A stretch of 34,295 nucleotides of DNA, taken from contig DKOR01000025.1 of NCBI GenBank assembly GCA_002470825.1, positions 3,503-37,797 of the forward strand. Reading direction: 5' to 3'. Below, one piece after another: positions 1 to 8,265 of the stretch; positions within the stretch are counted from its first letter, which is position 1; the number at the start of each line of letters is the position of its first letter. Source of the stretch: Thiotrichaceae bacterium UBA7357. GTDB lineage: Bacteria > Pseudomonadota > Gammaproteobacteria > Eutrophobiales > Eutrophobiaceae. Below the pieces are notes generated by a model. The model searched no databases and was not told the origin of the DNA. It saw only the letters and a list, made by a program, of their open reading frames with translations. The translations under genes and the position numbers were made by a program.

Positions 1-1145
1 GCTTCAACCATTTCTTTTTTAGCTCTGCGTGCTTTGGCCTCGCCTATTGATATATTACGATTGATTTCTTTGATCTCAGGGATATCTAACAATGCATCTT
101 CAAAGAGAATAGCCAATTTTTTCTGTATCTTTAGAATCTCTTCTTGATACTCTTTAAGTTTTTCTACATAAGGTTGTTTCTTTTTTAATATACCCTTGAG
201 CCACTTAAAATCGATTTCATGGCCAGGAAAACTATTAATAAAGTCTTTACGCGGCATTTTTGCTTCTTTTACACAAAGTTCCATAATGCGTCGTTCCGAA
301 GTACGAATACGGCCAACCAAATCGCGTAAGTTGCTTGTTAGAACTTCAATAAATTTTGGTGAGAGACGAATTTCAAGAAACCACTGCGCTAATTTTTTTT
401 CATGAACGTTGGTTTTATTATTATCTTTTCCATAGCGTTTAACAGCTTTTGTATATTTTTGATGCAGCTGTTCTATTTTTTCAATATGTTCCCTTACGTC
501 TTCAGGTGTGAGTGCTGGTATCTCAATCTCTTCTTCTTCTTCTTCTTCATCATCTGCGTTTACTTCAGTAGGGTTAGAGACTTTTATACCTTCATCTGGA
601 TATTCTTCAGTGTCATTGAAACCAATGATAGCATCACTGAGTTTCATTTTTTCATCAACAATTAATTTGAAAGCATCGAGCAATGTTATCACTGTTCCCG
701 GATAGCTAGATAAAGCTGCTAGAATTTGATGGATCCCTTCTTCAATACGTTTTGCTATTCTAATTTCGCCTTCGCGAGTCAATAAATCAACGGTGCCCAT
801 TTCACGCATATACATTCTAACAGGATCAGTTGTTCGACCAAATTCATTTTCAAGACTTGCTAATGCAGCCGCAGCTTCAGCAGCCGCATCTTCATCGGGT
901 ATATCCGTGTTATCAGTGATCTGCCCATCAAGATCGGGAGGAGCTTCATACACCTTAATACCCATGTCATTGATCATGTTGACAATATCTTCAATTTGTT
1001 CAGGTTCTACTATGCCATCTGGAAGATGATCGTTAACTTCACCATAAGTGAGGAAACCCTGCTCTTTACCTTTGGCAATCAACACTTTTAGGAGTGATTT
1101 ATCGTCTTCCTTAAATGATTTTTCTACTGTTTCTCTTTTTTCCAT
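1..1145 (-). CDS. rpoD: RNA polymerase primary sigma factor RpoD (sigma70), N-terminal part
   Basis: Partial gene: the start codon is at 1143-1145 and the reading frame runs off the left edge after about 381 codons. The protein starts MEKRETVEKSF and continues through sigma region 1.1 (LKVLIAKGKEQGFLTYGEVNDHL is typical in content), an acidic linker, region 1.2 (DPVRMYMREMGTVDLLTREGE) and the sigma70 non-conserved region. It stops in region 2.1 (ISIGEARRAKKEMVEA). The family role is promoter recognition by RNA polymerase for housekeeping genes. A run of seven glutamates lies in the acidic part of the non-conserved region. It is the last gene of rpsU-yqeY-dnaG-rpoD, 142 bases after dnaG. That gap is long enough for a separate promoter or a processing site, but I cannot pick one out. 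The identity is secure; regions 2-4 lie outside the window. Confidence 0.97.
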   Translation of the reverse strand, partial: MEKRETVEKSFKEDDKSLLKVLIAKGKEQGFLTYGEVNDHLPDGIVEPEQIEDIVNMINDMGIKVYEAPPDLDGQITDNTDIPDEDAAAEAAAALASLENEFGRTTDPVRMYMREMGTVDLLTREGEIRIAKRIEEGIHQILAALSSYPGTVITLLDAFKLIVDEKMKLSDAIIGFNDTEEYPDEGIKVSNPTEVNADDEEEEEEEIEIPALTPEDVREHIEKIEQLHQKYTKAVKRYGKDNNKTNVHEKKLAQWFLEIRLSPKFIEVLTSNLRDLVGRIRTSERRIMELCVKEAKMPRKDFINSFPGHEIDFKWLKGILKKKQPYVEKLKEYQEEILKIQKKLAILFEDALLDIPEIKEINRNISIGEAKARRAKKEMVE

Positions 1146-1287
1146 GGGGAGATTGGCTCGATATTTGCTAAGTTTTTATACGGTAAATGGGTTATAACTA
1201 GTTGATTAATAACAAACATTTTTCAGGCTTAACTTTAAATCGTATCACATGAAATAAAAATACGCTAGGAAATAGAGTCAATTGTTA

Positions 1288-3045
1288 CTATGAATCAAGT
1301 CCTGACTTCTGAAGACCTCGATATAGGGACTTCTGTTCATCAGTTAGTTCTGATGGGCTATTTATCCCTTTTAATAGTTCAAACTCTTTCATATTTGTTT
1401 TAATTAAACTCTTGATAGCATCAAGAAAGACTTCAGATGTCACCTCAATTTCATTAAATACTTCTTCTTCTAAGGAAAGTTCTTGTAAGCGTTGTTCAAA
1501 CTTTGTGCCACGCCAGTTCTCCAAGATTCCACCTAAAGTTATATTGGGTCTACTTTGTATAAATTCAATCAGCTCACACAAAAATATTATTCCATTTGAA
1601 GGAAAATTTTTTAGAGACTCTGTTGTATCAATCTCAACAGCTAAAGAAGGTTTATGTAATAGAGAGCGAACTATCCAACGAACTTTTTCAATACCCTTAT
1701 TTTGTTCGATAGTTCGTTTTTTAAGAGGTGCTTTAGAACTTGCAGCAGGAGTTAGTTCCAAAAGTCTTTTTTTGATATCTTCGGCCTGATAACGCGTGAT
1801 TTTGCTGAGCTCCTGTATAAGGATATCCCTGTATGGATCTGAGGGTAATTTCTTTAGATGTGGTAATGCCTTACTTACCATCTCCGAACGACCTTCAAGA
1901 CTTTTAATATCGATATTTTTATGTAGAGTATTAAATAGAAAAACTGATAAGGGTAAACGCATATTTATATCGAAAAATGACTCTTTGCCATGGCGACGTA
2001 TGAAAGTATCAGGGTCTTCGTCTTCTGGTAAGAACATGAAATAAACTTGCCTATCGCCACGGATTAATGGCAGTGCATTCTCTAAAGCACGCCAAGCGGC
2101 TTTTTTACCCGGTTGATCCCCATCAAAGCAAAAGATCAATTTGCCTGTTAGCCGAAACATCTTATTTAGATGTTCAGGCGTTGTTGCTGTACCTAAACTA
2201 GCTACAACATTTCGAATACCAAATTGGGCTAGTGCAATTACATCCATATAACCCTCAACGATATATAAGCTATCTAGATTTTTTAGTACTTTTCTGGCTT
2301 GATATAGGCCATATAATTCACGACCTTTATGAAAAATGGGAGTTTCTGGAGAATTTAGGTATTTAGGTATGTCATCACCTATTACTCTACCGCCCATACC
2401 GATCGCTCGACCACGTTGGTCTCGAATTGGAAAAGTAAGACGATCTCTGAAGCGGTCATAGTAACCGCCATGCTCATTTTCTATGATGGCTCCAACCTTG
2501 AGTAACCTTTTCAAAGATCCATCTGAACCTCCTAATTCAGTAATTAGATTATTCCAACCAGCAGGAGCAAACCCCAGTTCATATTCAGCAGCAATCTCAC
2601 CGCTAATCCCACGTTCTTTTAAATAGCTGATTACGCTGCCTGCTTTAGGGTGATTTCTGAGTTTTTTTGAGTAATAACCAGTCACTATTTCCATCAGCTC
2701 ATATAACTCACCAGATTGATTAGTAGTACTTAGTGTCTGAGAAGCATCACGTGGTATCTCTACGCCGACTCGAGAAGCGAGATCTTCAATTGCTTCTATA
2801 AAATTCATATGCAGATATTCCATTAGAAAACTGATCGCAGTGCCATTAGCACTACAACCGAAGCAATGGTAGAACTGTTTTTGCTGGCTTACTGTAAAAG
2901 AAGGAGTTTTTTCATCGTGAAATGGACAACAAGCTTGATGATTTCGTCCAGCTTTTTTAAGTGGAACATACGCATCAACGATATCGACGATGTCAATTCG
3001 TGCGAGTAGTTCATCTATAAAGTATTGAGGAATTTTGCCAGCCAT
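1288..3045 (-). CDS. dnaG: DNA primase DnaG
   Basis: Makes RNA primers for DNA replication at the fork, acting with the DnaB helicase. The start is placed at the ATG giving MAGKIPQYFIDELLAR, which matches the family N-terminus. An in-frame GTG eight codons upstream is less likely. The product is 585 residues, the usual length. In order it has a CHC2 zinc-binding domain (C40-x2-H43 and C61-x2-C64), the RNA polymerase-like core, and a Toprim fold with the acidic motifs YIVEGYMDV and FCFDGDQPG near residues 255-310. A less conserved C-terminal helicase-binding domain ends in LYRGLQKSGLDS. It sits between yqeY (60 bases upstream) and rpoD, as in the classical macromolecular synthesis operon. Nothing suggests damage. 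Confidence 0.97.
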   Translation of the reverse strand: MAGKIPQYFIDELLARIDIVDIVDAYVPLKKAGRNHQACCPFHDEKTPSFTVSQQKQFYHCFGCSANGTAISFLMEYLHMNFIEAIEDLASRVGVEIPRDASQTLSTTNQSGELYELMEIVTGYYSKKLRNHPKAGSVISYLKERGISGEIAAEYELGFAPAGWNNLITELGGSDGSLKRLLKVGAIIENEHGGYYDRFRDRLTFPIRDQRGRAIGMGGRVIGDDIPKYLNSPETPIFHKGRELYGLYQARKVLKNLDSLYIVEGYMDVIALAQFGIRNVVASLGTATTPEHLNKMFRLTGKLIFCFDGDQPGKKAAWRALENALPLIRGDRQVYFMFLPEDEDPDTFIRRHGKESFFDINMRLPLSVFLFNTLHKNIDIKSLEGRSEMVSKALPHLKKLPSDPYRDILIQELSKITRYQAEDIKKRLLELTPAASSKAPLKKRTIEQNKGIEKVRWIVRSLLHKPSLAVEIDTTESLKNFPSNGIIFLCELIEFIQSRPNITLGGILENWRGTKFEQRLQELSLEEEVFNEIEVTSEVFLDAIKSLIKTNMKEFELLKGINSPSELTDEQKSLYRGLQKSGLDS

Positions 3046-3105
3046 AATTGAATCTAGTATAAACAGCACATACTATTTCAGCGACTGTTGCTGGAGCTTA
3101 TTTTG

Positions 3106-3555
3106 TTAAAAGCTGAGTTTAGACTTAATTAATTCGCTAACTTTACCCATATCTGCACGACCTTGAAGTCTTTTTTTGAGGATACTCATAATCTTACCCA
3201 TATCTTTTATTGATTCTGCGCCGCTTTTCAAAATTGCTCCTTCGATTAAGACACTTAGTTCTTCATCGGATAACTTAGCAGGTAAATATGTGTTAATGAT
3301 ATCTAATTCAAACTCTTCAATTTTAACTAGATCGTCACGCTTGGCCGTCTTGAACTGGCTAATCGAGTCACGATGCTGTTTAGCCATTTTATCAAGGATG
3401 ACTATGGCTTGTTCTTCATTTAATTCAATACGTTCATCAACTTCTTTTTGTTTGAATGCCGCCTGTATGAAACGTAAAGCGCCAAGAACATTTTTGTTTT
3501 TGCTGCGCATAGCGGCCTTCACATCATTGCTAATGTTGGTTTTAATATCAGCCAT
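3106..3555 (-). CDS. yqeY: GatB/YqeY domain protein
   Basis: 149-residue protein of the YqeY family, related to the C-terminal tRNA-binding domain of GatB. The start reads MADIKTNISNDVKAAMRSKNK. The family signature KNVLGALRFIQAAFKQKEVDE follows, and the glycine- and lysine-containing end (GKIMSILKKRLQGRADMGKVSELIK) is typical. A role in tRNA-dependent amidation is inferred from the domain; the free-standing protein has no settled function. It lies between rpsU and dnaG, a common place for it in Gammaproteobacteria outside the enterics. It is separated from rpsU by 30 bases and from dnaG by 60, so co-transcription is likely. Confidence 0.93.
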   Translation of the reverse strand: MADIKTNISNDVKAAMRSKNKNVLGALRFIQAAFKQKEVDERIELNEEQAIVILDKMAKQHRDSISQFKTAKRDDLVKIEEFELDIINTYLPAKLSDEELSVLIEGAILKSGAESIKDMGKIMSILKKRLQGRADMGKVSELIKSKLSF

Positions 3556-3585
3556 GTCTGACTAAAGGGAACATGAAGAAGCTTC

Positions 3586-3801
3586 TTAGAATGGCCGGAT
3601 TCGATGCAGGACGTTTCTGGACGCCTGTTTTTGTGAACGTTTAACAGCAGCTGCAGCTTTACGTTTTCGAACCTGCGTAGGTTTTTCATAAAATTCACGG
3701 CGATGTACATCCGCAAGAGTACCCGCTTTCTCACATGCGCGTTTAAATCGTCGCATTGCTATGTCAAATGGTTCATTGTCTCTTAACTTAACTGAAGGCA
3801 T
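3586..3801 (-). CDS. rpsU: 30S ribosomal protein S21
   Basis: 71-residue basic protein of the small ribosomal subunit, with the hallmark stretch NEPFDIAMRRFKRACEKAG and then RREFYEKPTQVRKRKAAAAVKR. The length equals the usual proteobacterial S21. In the family it helps base pairing between mRNA and the 3' end of 16S rRNA at initiation. It is the first gene of the rpsU-yqeY-dnaG-rpoD unit, preceded by an AAGGA-type ribosome binding site and a good sigma70-like promoter in the divergent gap shared with tsaD. Confidence 0.97.
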   Translation of the reverse strand: MPSVKLRDNEPFDIAMRRFKRACEKAGTLADVHRREFYEKPTQVRKRKAAAAVKRSQKQASRNVLHRIRPF

Positions 3802-3848
3802 AGTATTTGTTTTCCTTAAGTCCTTTGCTCAATTGGGAAAAGGCGGTC

Positions 3849-3876
3849 ATTCTAGTACGAATTAGTGAAAATGCAA
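3849..3876 (-). promoter_or_regulatory. Putative sigma70 promoter for the rpsU operon
   Basis: On the minus strand, TTGCAT (3871-3876) is followed after 16 bases by TAGAAT (3849-3854). The rpsU start codon lies about 50 bases further on. Both hexamers are close to consensus, and this is the only good pair I found in the 110-base divergent gap between rpsU and tsaD. The transcription start itself is inferred. Confidence 0.6.
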
Positions 3877-3911
3877 TCCAATAATAACTATTATACGGAA
3901 AATTAAGATAA

Positions 3912-4916
3912 ATGCAGATATTAGGAATAGAAACCTCATGTGATGAGACGGGTACAGCAATATATGATTCAGAGATGGGACTTGTCGCTCATAAACTTCA
4001 TAGTCAGGCTAAACTACATGAAAAGTATGGAGGTGTAGTTCCTGAGTTGGCTTCACGTGATCATATTCGCAGGGTCTTACCATTGATTACGCAAACAATC
4101 ACAGAGGCAAAAACTGAACTCAGTTCATTAGATGGGATCGCATATACAGCAGGTCCGGGCCTGATGGGGTCATTACTCGTAGGTTCTGCTACAGGACGGA
4201 GTCTAGCCTATTCTTTGTCGATACCAGCTATTGGAGTTCACCACATGGAAGCGCATTTATTAGCACCTATGTTAGAAGGAGACGGACCTGATTATCCATT
4301 TTTGGCGTTGCTAGTCTCAGGTGGGCACACGATGATTGTGAACGTAAATGAAGCTGGTAAATACCAAATTCTTGGTGAATCAGTAGATGATGCTGCTGGA
4401 GAAGCCTTCGATAAAACCGCTAAATTATTAGGTTTACCTTATCCCGGAGGGCCAGTTCTGTCAGCGTTAGCTGAAAAAGGTGATAGTAAACGTTTTTTAT
4501 TTCCGAGACCTATGACGAGCAAACCGGGCCTAAATTTCAGCTTCAGTGGATTGAAAACATTTGCTATGAATACGATTAAGGCTGAATCATCTGATGAGCA
4601 AACTCGGGCTGATATTGCTCGAGCATTTGTTGATGCAGTAGTGGATACATTTGTTATTAAATGTCGTCGTGCTATCAAAGAAACTGGATTAAAACAATTA
4701 ATTGTAGCTGGTGGTGTTAGTGCTAATACGCAATTACGAACAGGACTTATTGAGTTGATGCATGGAGTCAACGGTAAAGCTTATTTTCCACGTGCTGAAT
4801 TTTGTACAGATAATGGAGCAATGATTGCTTATGCTGGTTATTTGAGAATCAAATCTGGTCAAACTGAGTCACTCAACTTTAAAGCCAAAGCAAGATGGCC
4901 ATTAGAGTCATTGTGA
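3912..4916 (+). CDS. tsaD: tRNA N6-adenosine threonylcarbamoyltransferase TsaD
   Basis: Transfers the threonylcarbamoyl group to A37 of tRNAs that read ANN codons (t6A synthesis), working with TsaB, TsaC and TsaE in the cytoplasm. The protein has 334 residues, the normal length. It begins MQILGIETSCDETGTAIYD, the ASKHA-type nucleotide-binding start. The metal-binding HMEAH motif lies near residues 110-115, LALLVSGGHT is the phosphate loop, and LIVAGGVSANTQLR and FCTDNGAMIAYAG mark the C-terminal half. It is divergent from rpsU and convergent with plsY, only 8 bases from it. TsaD beside rpsU is a widespread gammaproteobacterial arrangement. Confidence 0.97.
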   Translation: MQILGIETSCDETGTAIYDSEMGLVAHKLHSQAKLHEKYGGVVPELASRDHIRRVLPLITQTITEAKTELSSLDGIAYTAGPGLMGSLLVGSATGRSLAYSLSIPAIGVHHMEAHLLAPMLEGDGPDYPFLALLVSGGHTMIVNVNEAGKYQILGESVDDAAGEAFDKTAKLLGLPYPGGPVLSALAEKGDSKRFLFPRPMTSKPGLNFSFSGLKTFAMNTIKAESSDEQTRADIARAFVDAVVDTFVIKCRRAIKETGLKQLIVAGGVSANTQLRTGLIELMHGVNGKAYFPRAEFCTDNGAMIAYAGYLRIKSGQTESLNFKAKARWPLESL

Positions 4917-4924
4917 TTTAACAT

Positions 4925-5533
4925 TCACGTCTTATTCTTTTTTTTTGTCATCTTGTCTTCTGTTCCGGCGATTAAATTTCTAATATTAGATTTATGTCTC
5001 CAAAGTAGTAAAATGACCATTAAGCTGTTGGAAATCAAGACGTTGAAGTTTTGTAATATTAGCCAAGTGTAAAGTGGTGTTAGCAACGAGGCAATTAGCG
5101 CCGCAAATGAAGAATAACGAAATAGGAGAGCAGTGATACCCCAAGTGGCAACATAGGCAAGCCCCAATAGCCAATGTATGGCAAGAAGAGCGCCAATCAT
5201 CGTAGCAACACCCTTACCACCTTTAAAATTAAAAAATATAGGAAAGATATGCCCTAGCAAGCTAGCGAGACCACAAAGACAGATTATTAATTCAGAGCTA
5301 CCAAAAAATGTAGCAAGCAAGACTGGCATAAAACCTTTTAACATGTCACCAGTAAGAGTGAGAAATGCAAGTCTCTTACCATGTAAGCGCATGATATTTG
5401 TTGCGCCGGGATTCCCTGAGCCTTTGTTACGAGGATCATCAAGATGAAAGATCCTACATATAACAATGGCTGAAGCGATTGAGCCTATAAGATACGAAAT
5501 AGTGATCAAAAATATAGGAATGAAAATGTTCAT
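4925..5533 (-). CDS. plsY: Glycerol-3-phosphate acyltransferase PlsY
   Basis: Integral inner-membrane enzyme that acylates glycerol 3-phosphate from acyl-phosphate, the first step of phospholipid synthesis in the PlsX/PlsY route. The 202-residue protein has several hydrophobic segments. It carries the family motifs GSGNPGATNIMR (residues about 37-48), the central loop FNFKGGKGVATMIG (about 102-115) and a late motif around LLLWRHKSNIRNL. The end is lysine-rich. It is convergent with tsaD and divergent from folB. No frameshift or odd residue is visible. Confidence 0.95.
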   Translation of the reverse strand: MNIFIPIFLITISYLIGSIASAIVICRIFHLDDPRNKGSGNPGATNIMRLHGKRLAFLTLTGDMLKGFMPVLLATFFGSSELIICLCGLASLLGHIFPIFFNFKGGKGVATMIGALLAIHWLLGLAYVATWGITALLFRYSSFAALIASLLTPLYTWLILQNFNVLISNSLMVILLLWRHKSNIRNLIAGTEDKMTKKKNKT

Positions 5534-5672
5534 GAGCTTATTTTTTTATCTTATTTTTAGTAATAGATTCAGTTATTAACACAATGTTTGTCTAGTATGT
5601 AGAGTTGTAGTCAAGCAAACGGTTATACTACTCAAGATTAAACTAAAAATCGTTAAAAAAAATATAAGCACT

Positions 5673-6029
5673 ATGGATATTATTTATCTTAGAGATCTCA
5701 GAATCGATACAGTCATAGGAATATATGATTGGGAACGTAGAATGAAGCAGACCATTATCCTCGATATAGAGATGGGTACTGATATTCGTAAAGCTGCAGA
5801 TAGTGACACTATTGACGACACCCTAAACTACAAGGCAGTTGCAAAAAGATTGATAACGTTTGTGAGCGATAGTGAGTATGAATTAGTAGAAACTTTAACA
5901 GAGCGAATTGTAGAGATTATAATGACAGAGTTTGATGTTCCATGGTGCCGTCTTTCACTTAATAAGAAGGGTGCTGTTCGAGGGGTTAGAGACGTTGGCG
6001 TTATCATTGAACGTGGTAGTAAAAAATGA
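5673..6029 (+). CDS. folB: Dihydroneopterin aldolase FolB
   Basis: Cleaves 7,8-dihydroneopterin to 6-hydroxymethyl-dihydropterin and glycolaldehyde in folate synthesis. The 118-residue length is normal. The N-terminus MDIIYLRDLRIDTVIGIYDWER carries the substrate-site glutamate. The segment TLNYKAVAKRL and the end LNKKGAVRGVRDVGVIIER contain the conserved lysine. The stop overlaps the folK start by 4 bases (ATGA), so the two are translationally coupled and act in consecutive steps. Confidence 0.95.
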   Translation: MDIIYLRDLRIDTVIGIYDWERRMKQTIILDIEMGTDIRKAADSDTIDDTLNYKAVAKRLITFVSDSEYELVETLTERIVEIIMTEFDVPWCRLSLNKKGAVRGVRDVGVIIERGSKK

Positions 6030-6520
6030 CAATGACTCAGGTTTATCTGGGTGTCGGTAGTAATATTGATCGTGAAAAAAATATTCGTAATGGTCTGTTA
6101 AAGATACAGTCATCCTATGGCGAATTGACACAATCTCCTGCATATGAAACTAAGGCGTTTGGCTTTGAAGGTGATGATTTCTATAATTTGGTTGTGGGAT
6201 TAAAAACTAATCTTCCTATTCATGAATTAGTGTATGACTTACGTGAAATAGAATTTAAATTTGGACGAAGTCGGGATGAAATACGATATTCTTCACGTAA
6301 ACTTGATCTAGATCTCTTGTTGTTTGGTGATGAAGTAAATGAAAAGTATCATGTCCCCAGATCGGATATCACAGAATTTGGTTTTGTTTTAAAACCGCTT
6401 AGCGATATAGCTCCAGATTTAAAACACCCAGTGACGGGACATACGATGACTCAGTTATGGAATAAATTTGATTCGTCAAGAGAAACTATAAAACAAACAT
6501 CTGAACAATTCAGATTGTGA
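6026..6520 (+). CDS. folK: 2-amino-4-hydroxy-6-hydroxymethyldihydropteridine diphosphokinase FolK
   Basis: Transfers pyrophosphate from ATP to 6-hydroxymethyl-dihydropterin, the step after FolB. The 164-residue protein carries the HPPK motifs VYLGVGSNIDREKNI at the start, SPAYETKAFG, and RKLDLDLLLFGDE, whose two aspartates bind magnesium. It also has VPRSDITEFGFVLKPLSDIAPD. The ATG at 6026 overlaps folB; an alternative ATG two codons later (6032) would give MTQVYLG. A long gap follows, so this ends the folBK unit. Confidence 0.95.
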   Translation: MTMTQVYLGVGSNIDREKNIRNGLLKIQSSYGELTQSPAYETKAFGFEGDDFYNLVVGLKTNLPIHELVYDLREIEFKFGRSRDEIRYSSRKLDLDLLLFGDEVNEKYHVPRSDITEFGFVLKPLSDIAPDLKHPVTGHTMTQLWNKFDSSRETIKQTSEQFRL

Positions 6521-7019
6521 TTTACATAATTTGTCTTGGATATTTTATGACTGAAAACTATAAGTATAAAACTTACGCGTAAATAGCTACAAAATTACAA
6601 ATAAAACTCGATACGTTAAAAGCAGGATTACGTAATAGTCGTAATAAAGTTATAGATAGTGACTGTATTACTTGAGTCATATCAACACAGGTTTGATGAC
6701 ATTGTTAACTGAGATTGCCTTAATGCTGTGTAATAGTAATGATAGGAATATAAACAAAAATCTGTGAAATAGTGCATTAGTTTAGGAGAGGTTGCAAATA
6801 AATTGAGAGAATTCTATCGTAGAGTCCATGGGTATAAGACTGTATAGTTTCATTTCAAATAATACCAATATTGAATTAGGCGACTAGTAAGTCAATGACA
6901 AAATCATGCAGACGATTCCCAATCAATTGGGCATATTTTTAGGGCAGCGTATTTTATTTTTTGATGATAAATTTTATCTGCCAATTGCTTTCAATTAAAA
7001 TTGTACAGAGATCAAAACA
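6521..7019. other. Gap of 499 bases with no convincing gene
   Basis: I see no intact coding frame and no RNA gene here. Plus-strand frame 6547-6675 reads as a short peptide with one internal TAA at 6580-6582 and could be a remnant, but it matches no family I know. A small inverted repeat, CCCAAT-CA-ATTGGG, lies at 6918-6931, about 90 bases before the next start codon. The last 100 bases presumably hold the promoter of the following lipoprotein gene. Confidence 0.5.
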
Positions 7020-7463
7020 ATGAAACATACACGAACTATAACCCCATTAAAAATAAATGTAAGCTTATTTTCTAAGCTAGTTTTTCTGAGTCTTATTTTT
7101 TCTTTAGGTGCCTGCAAACAATATACAATAACAAAGAGAGTGAATAATATTGAGGCAGCGGTGACTAGTTATGATGTAGCGATGCGCTGGGCACAATATT
7201 CAGTAGCATATGCTTATCATATTTCTCCCGATGGCATCCGACCATTTACCGATTTAGATTTATTGCAAGAACTTAGTGTGACCGGAGTGAAGGTCATAGA
7301 AAAAAATCTTAACTTGGAAAACACTGAGGCAGTTGTGAAAATAGAAATAAGTTATTATTTCAAAAATGAAGGAACAATCAAAAAAATCAAACTTGAACAG
7401 CATTGGTGGGTTAAAGAAGAGACAAACCAATGGTTCATTGATGGGGACTTTCCAAAATTCTGA
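7020..7463 (+). CDS. Small putative lipoprotein, unknown function
   Basis: 147 residues. The basic N-terminus (MKHTRTITPLK) is followed by a hydrophobic stretch ending in the lipobox FSLGAC with the cysteine at residue 32, so a signal-peptidase II lipoprotein is likely. The mature part has a helical start (VNNIEAAVTSYDVAMRWAQY) and then beta-rich segments, with VKIEISYYF, LEQHWWVKEETNQWFIDGDFPKF at the end. This layout resembles small periplasmic NTF2-like or lipoprotein domains, but I do not recognise the family. It is convergent with the pteridine reductase, 6 bases apart, and alone on its strand. Its base use is like that of its neighbours. Confidence 0.75.
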   Translation: MKHTRTITPLKINVSLFSKLVFLSLIFSLGACKQYTITKRVNNIEAAVTSYDVAMRWAQYSVAYAYHISPDGIRPFTDLDLLQELSVTGVKVIEKNLNLENTEAVVKIEISYYFKNEGTIKKIKLEQHWWVKEETNQWFIDGDFPKF

Positions 7464-7469
7464 TTACTT

Positions 7470-8201
7470 TCATGAATATAATGTTCTTCCACCATCAATA
7501 TTGATGACTTGCCCTGTGACATACTCAGCATCTTTTATTAAAAATAGAACAGCTTTTGTTATATCTTTTACGTTGCCTGTTCTCTTCATCATTGTCTCAT
7601 TCAATATTCTGTTCTTTTTTTCTTCATCTATATCATCGGGCCACAGAATTATCCCAGGAGATATGGCGTTGACACGAATAGATGGGGCCATTTCTTTTGC
7701 TAAAGATTGAGTCAGCATTATAAGTCCAGCCTTAGTCATACTGTATATAGAGTGACCTCTTAATGGTCTGTTTGCGTGTATGTCAGTTATATTAATAATA
7801 CAACCTTTATTTAAACGTAGTGATTTTGCAGCTAGCTGAGATAGAAAAAGAGGAGCTTTAAGATTTGTATTGACTAATTCATTCCATTGTTGATCTTCTA
7901 ATGAAGCTAGTGGTGTTGCGTAGTAAGCTGAAGCATTATTAATCAAAACATCTAGACCATCTTTAAAGTTAAGAGCGGCATCGATCAAAGCTGAGTAATA
8001 TTCTTTATATTTAAGATCAGCTTGAATCATAATGGCAGAGTCACGCCGAATTCCATTCAGTTTTTTTACCAGTTCATGCGCTTCCTTAGCAGAACTATTA
8101 TAGTGAATAATAACATTCATACCGGAAGAATGAAGTTGTTCTGTTATTGCTGCACCTATACGTTTAGCGGCACCAGTTATCAACGCAGTCTTATTTAGCA
8201 T
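7470..8201 (-). CDS. Pteridine reductase (FolM-like short-chain dehydrogenase)
   Basis: 243-residue short-chain dehydrogenase/reductase. The cofactor loop is TGAAKRIGA at residues 9-17, and the arginine in that loop is typical of NADPH-dependent pteridine reductases. NNAS and the catalytic serine region (NITDIHANRPLRGHSIYSMTKAGL) give the Tyr-x3-Lys pair YSMTK. The Asp replacing Ser in TDIHA, and SPGIILWP, are marks of the pteridine reductase/FolM subgroup. The likely reaction is NADPH reduction of dihydropterin or dihydrofolate. A GAGAG sequence precedes the start. It lies near folB-folK on the opposite strand, which fits pterin metabolism. The exact substrate is inferred. Confidence 0.88.
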   Translation of the reverse strand: MLNKTALITGAAKRIGAAITEQLHSSGMNVIIHYNSSAKEAHELVKKLNGIRRDSAIMIQADLKYKEYYSALIDAALNFKDGLDVLINNASAYYATPLASLEDQQWNELVNTNLKAPLFLSQLAAKSLRLNKGCIINITDIHANRPLRGHSIYSMTKAGLIMLTQSLAKEMAPSIRVNAISPGIILWPDDIDEEKKNRILNETMMKRTGNVKDITKAVLFLIKDAEYVTGQVINIDGGRTLYS

Positions 8202-8265
8202 AATCTCTCATGTCATTTAATTATTGTATTGAATCATTCTATAAACAGAATAACATGGAGAAATT

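Noticed and set aside
508..705. Serine-rich frame opposite rpoD
   Set aside because: It is the antisense reading of the glutamate codons of rpoD; the poly-serine comes from the TTC/GAA tract.
6547..6675. Short peptide frame after folK as a possible helix-turn-helix gene
   Set aside because: 43 codons with an internal TAA and no clear match; kept only as a possible remnant in the gap note.
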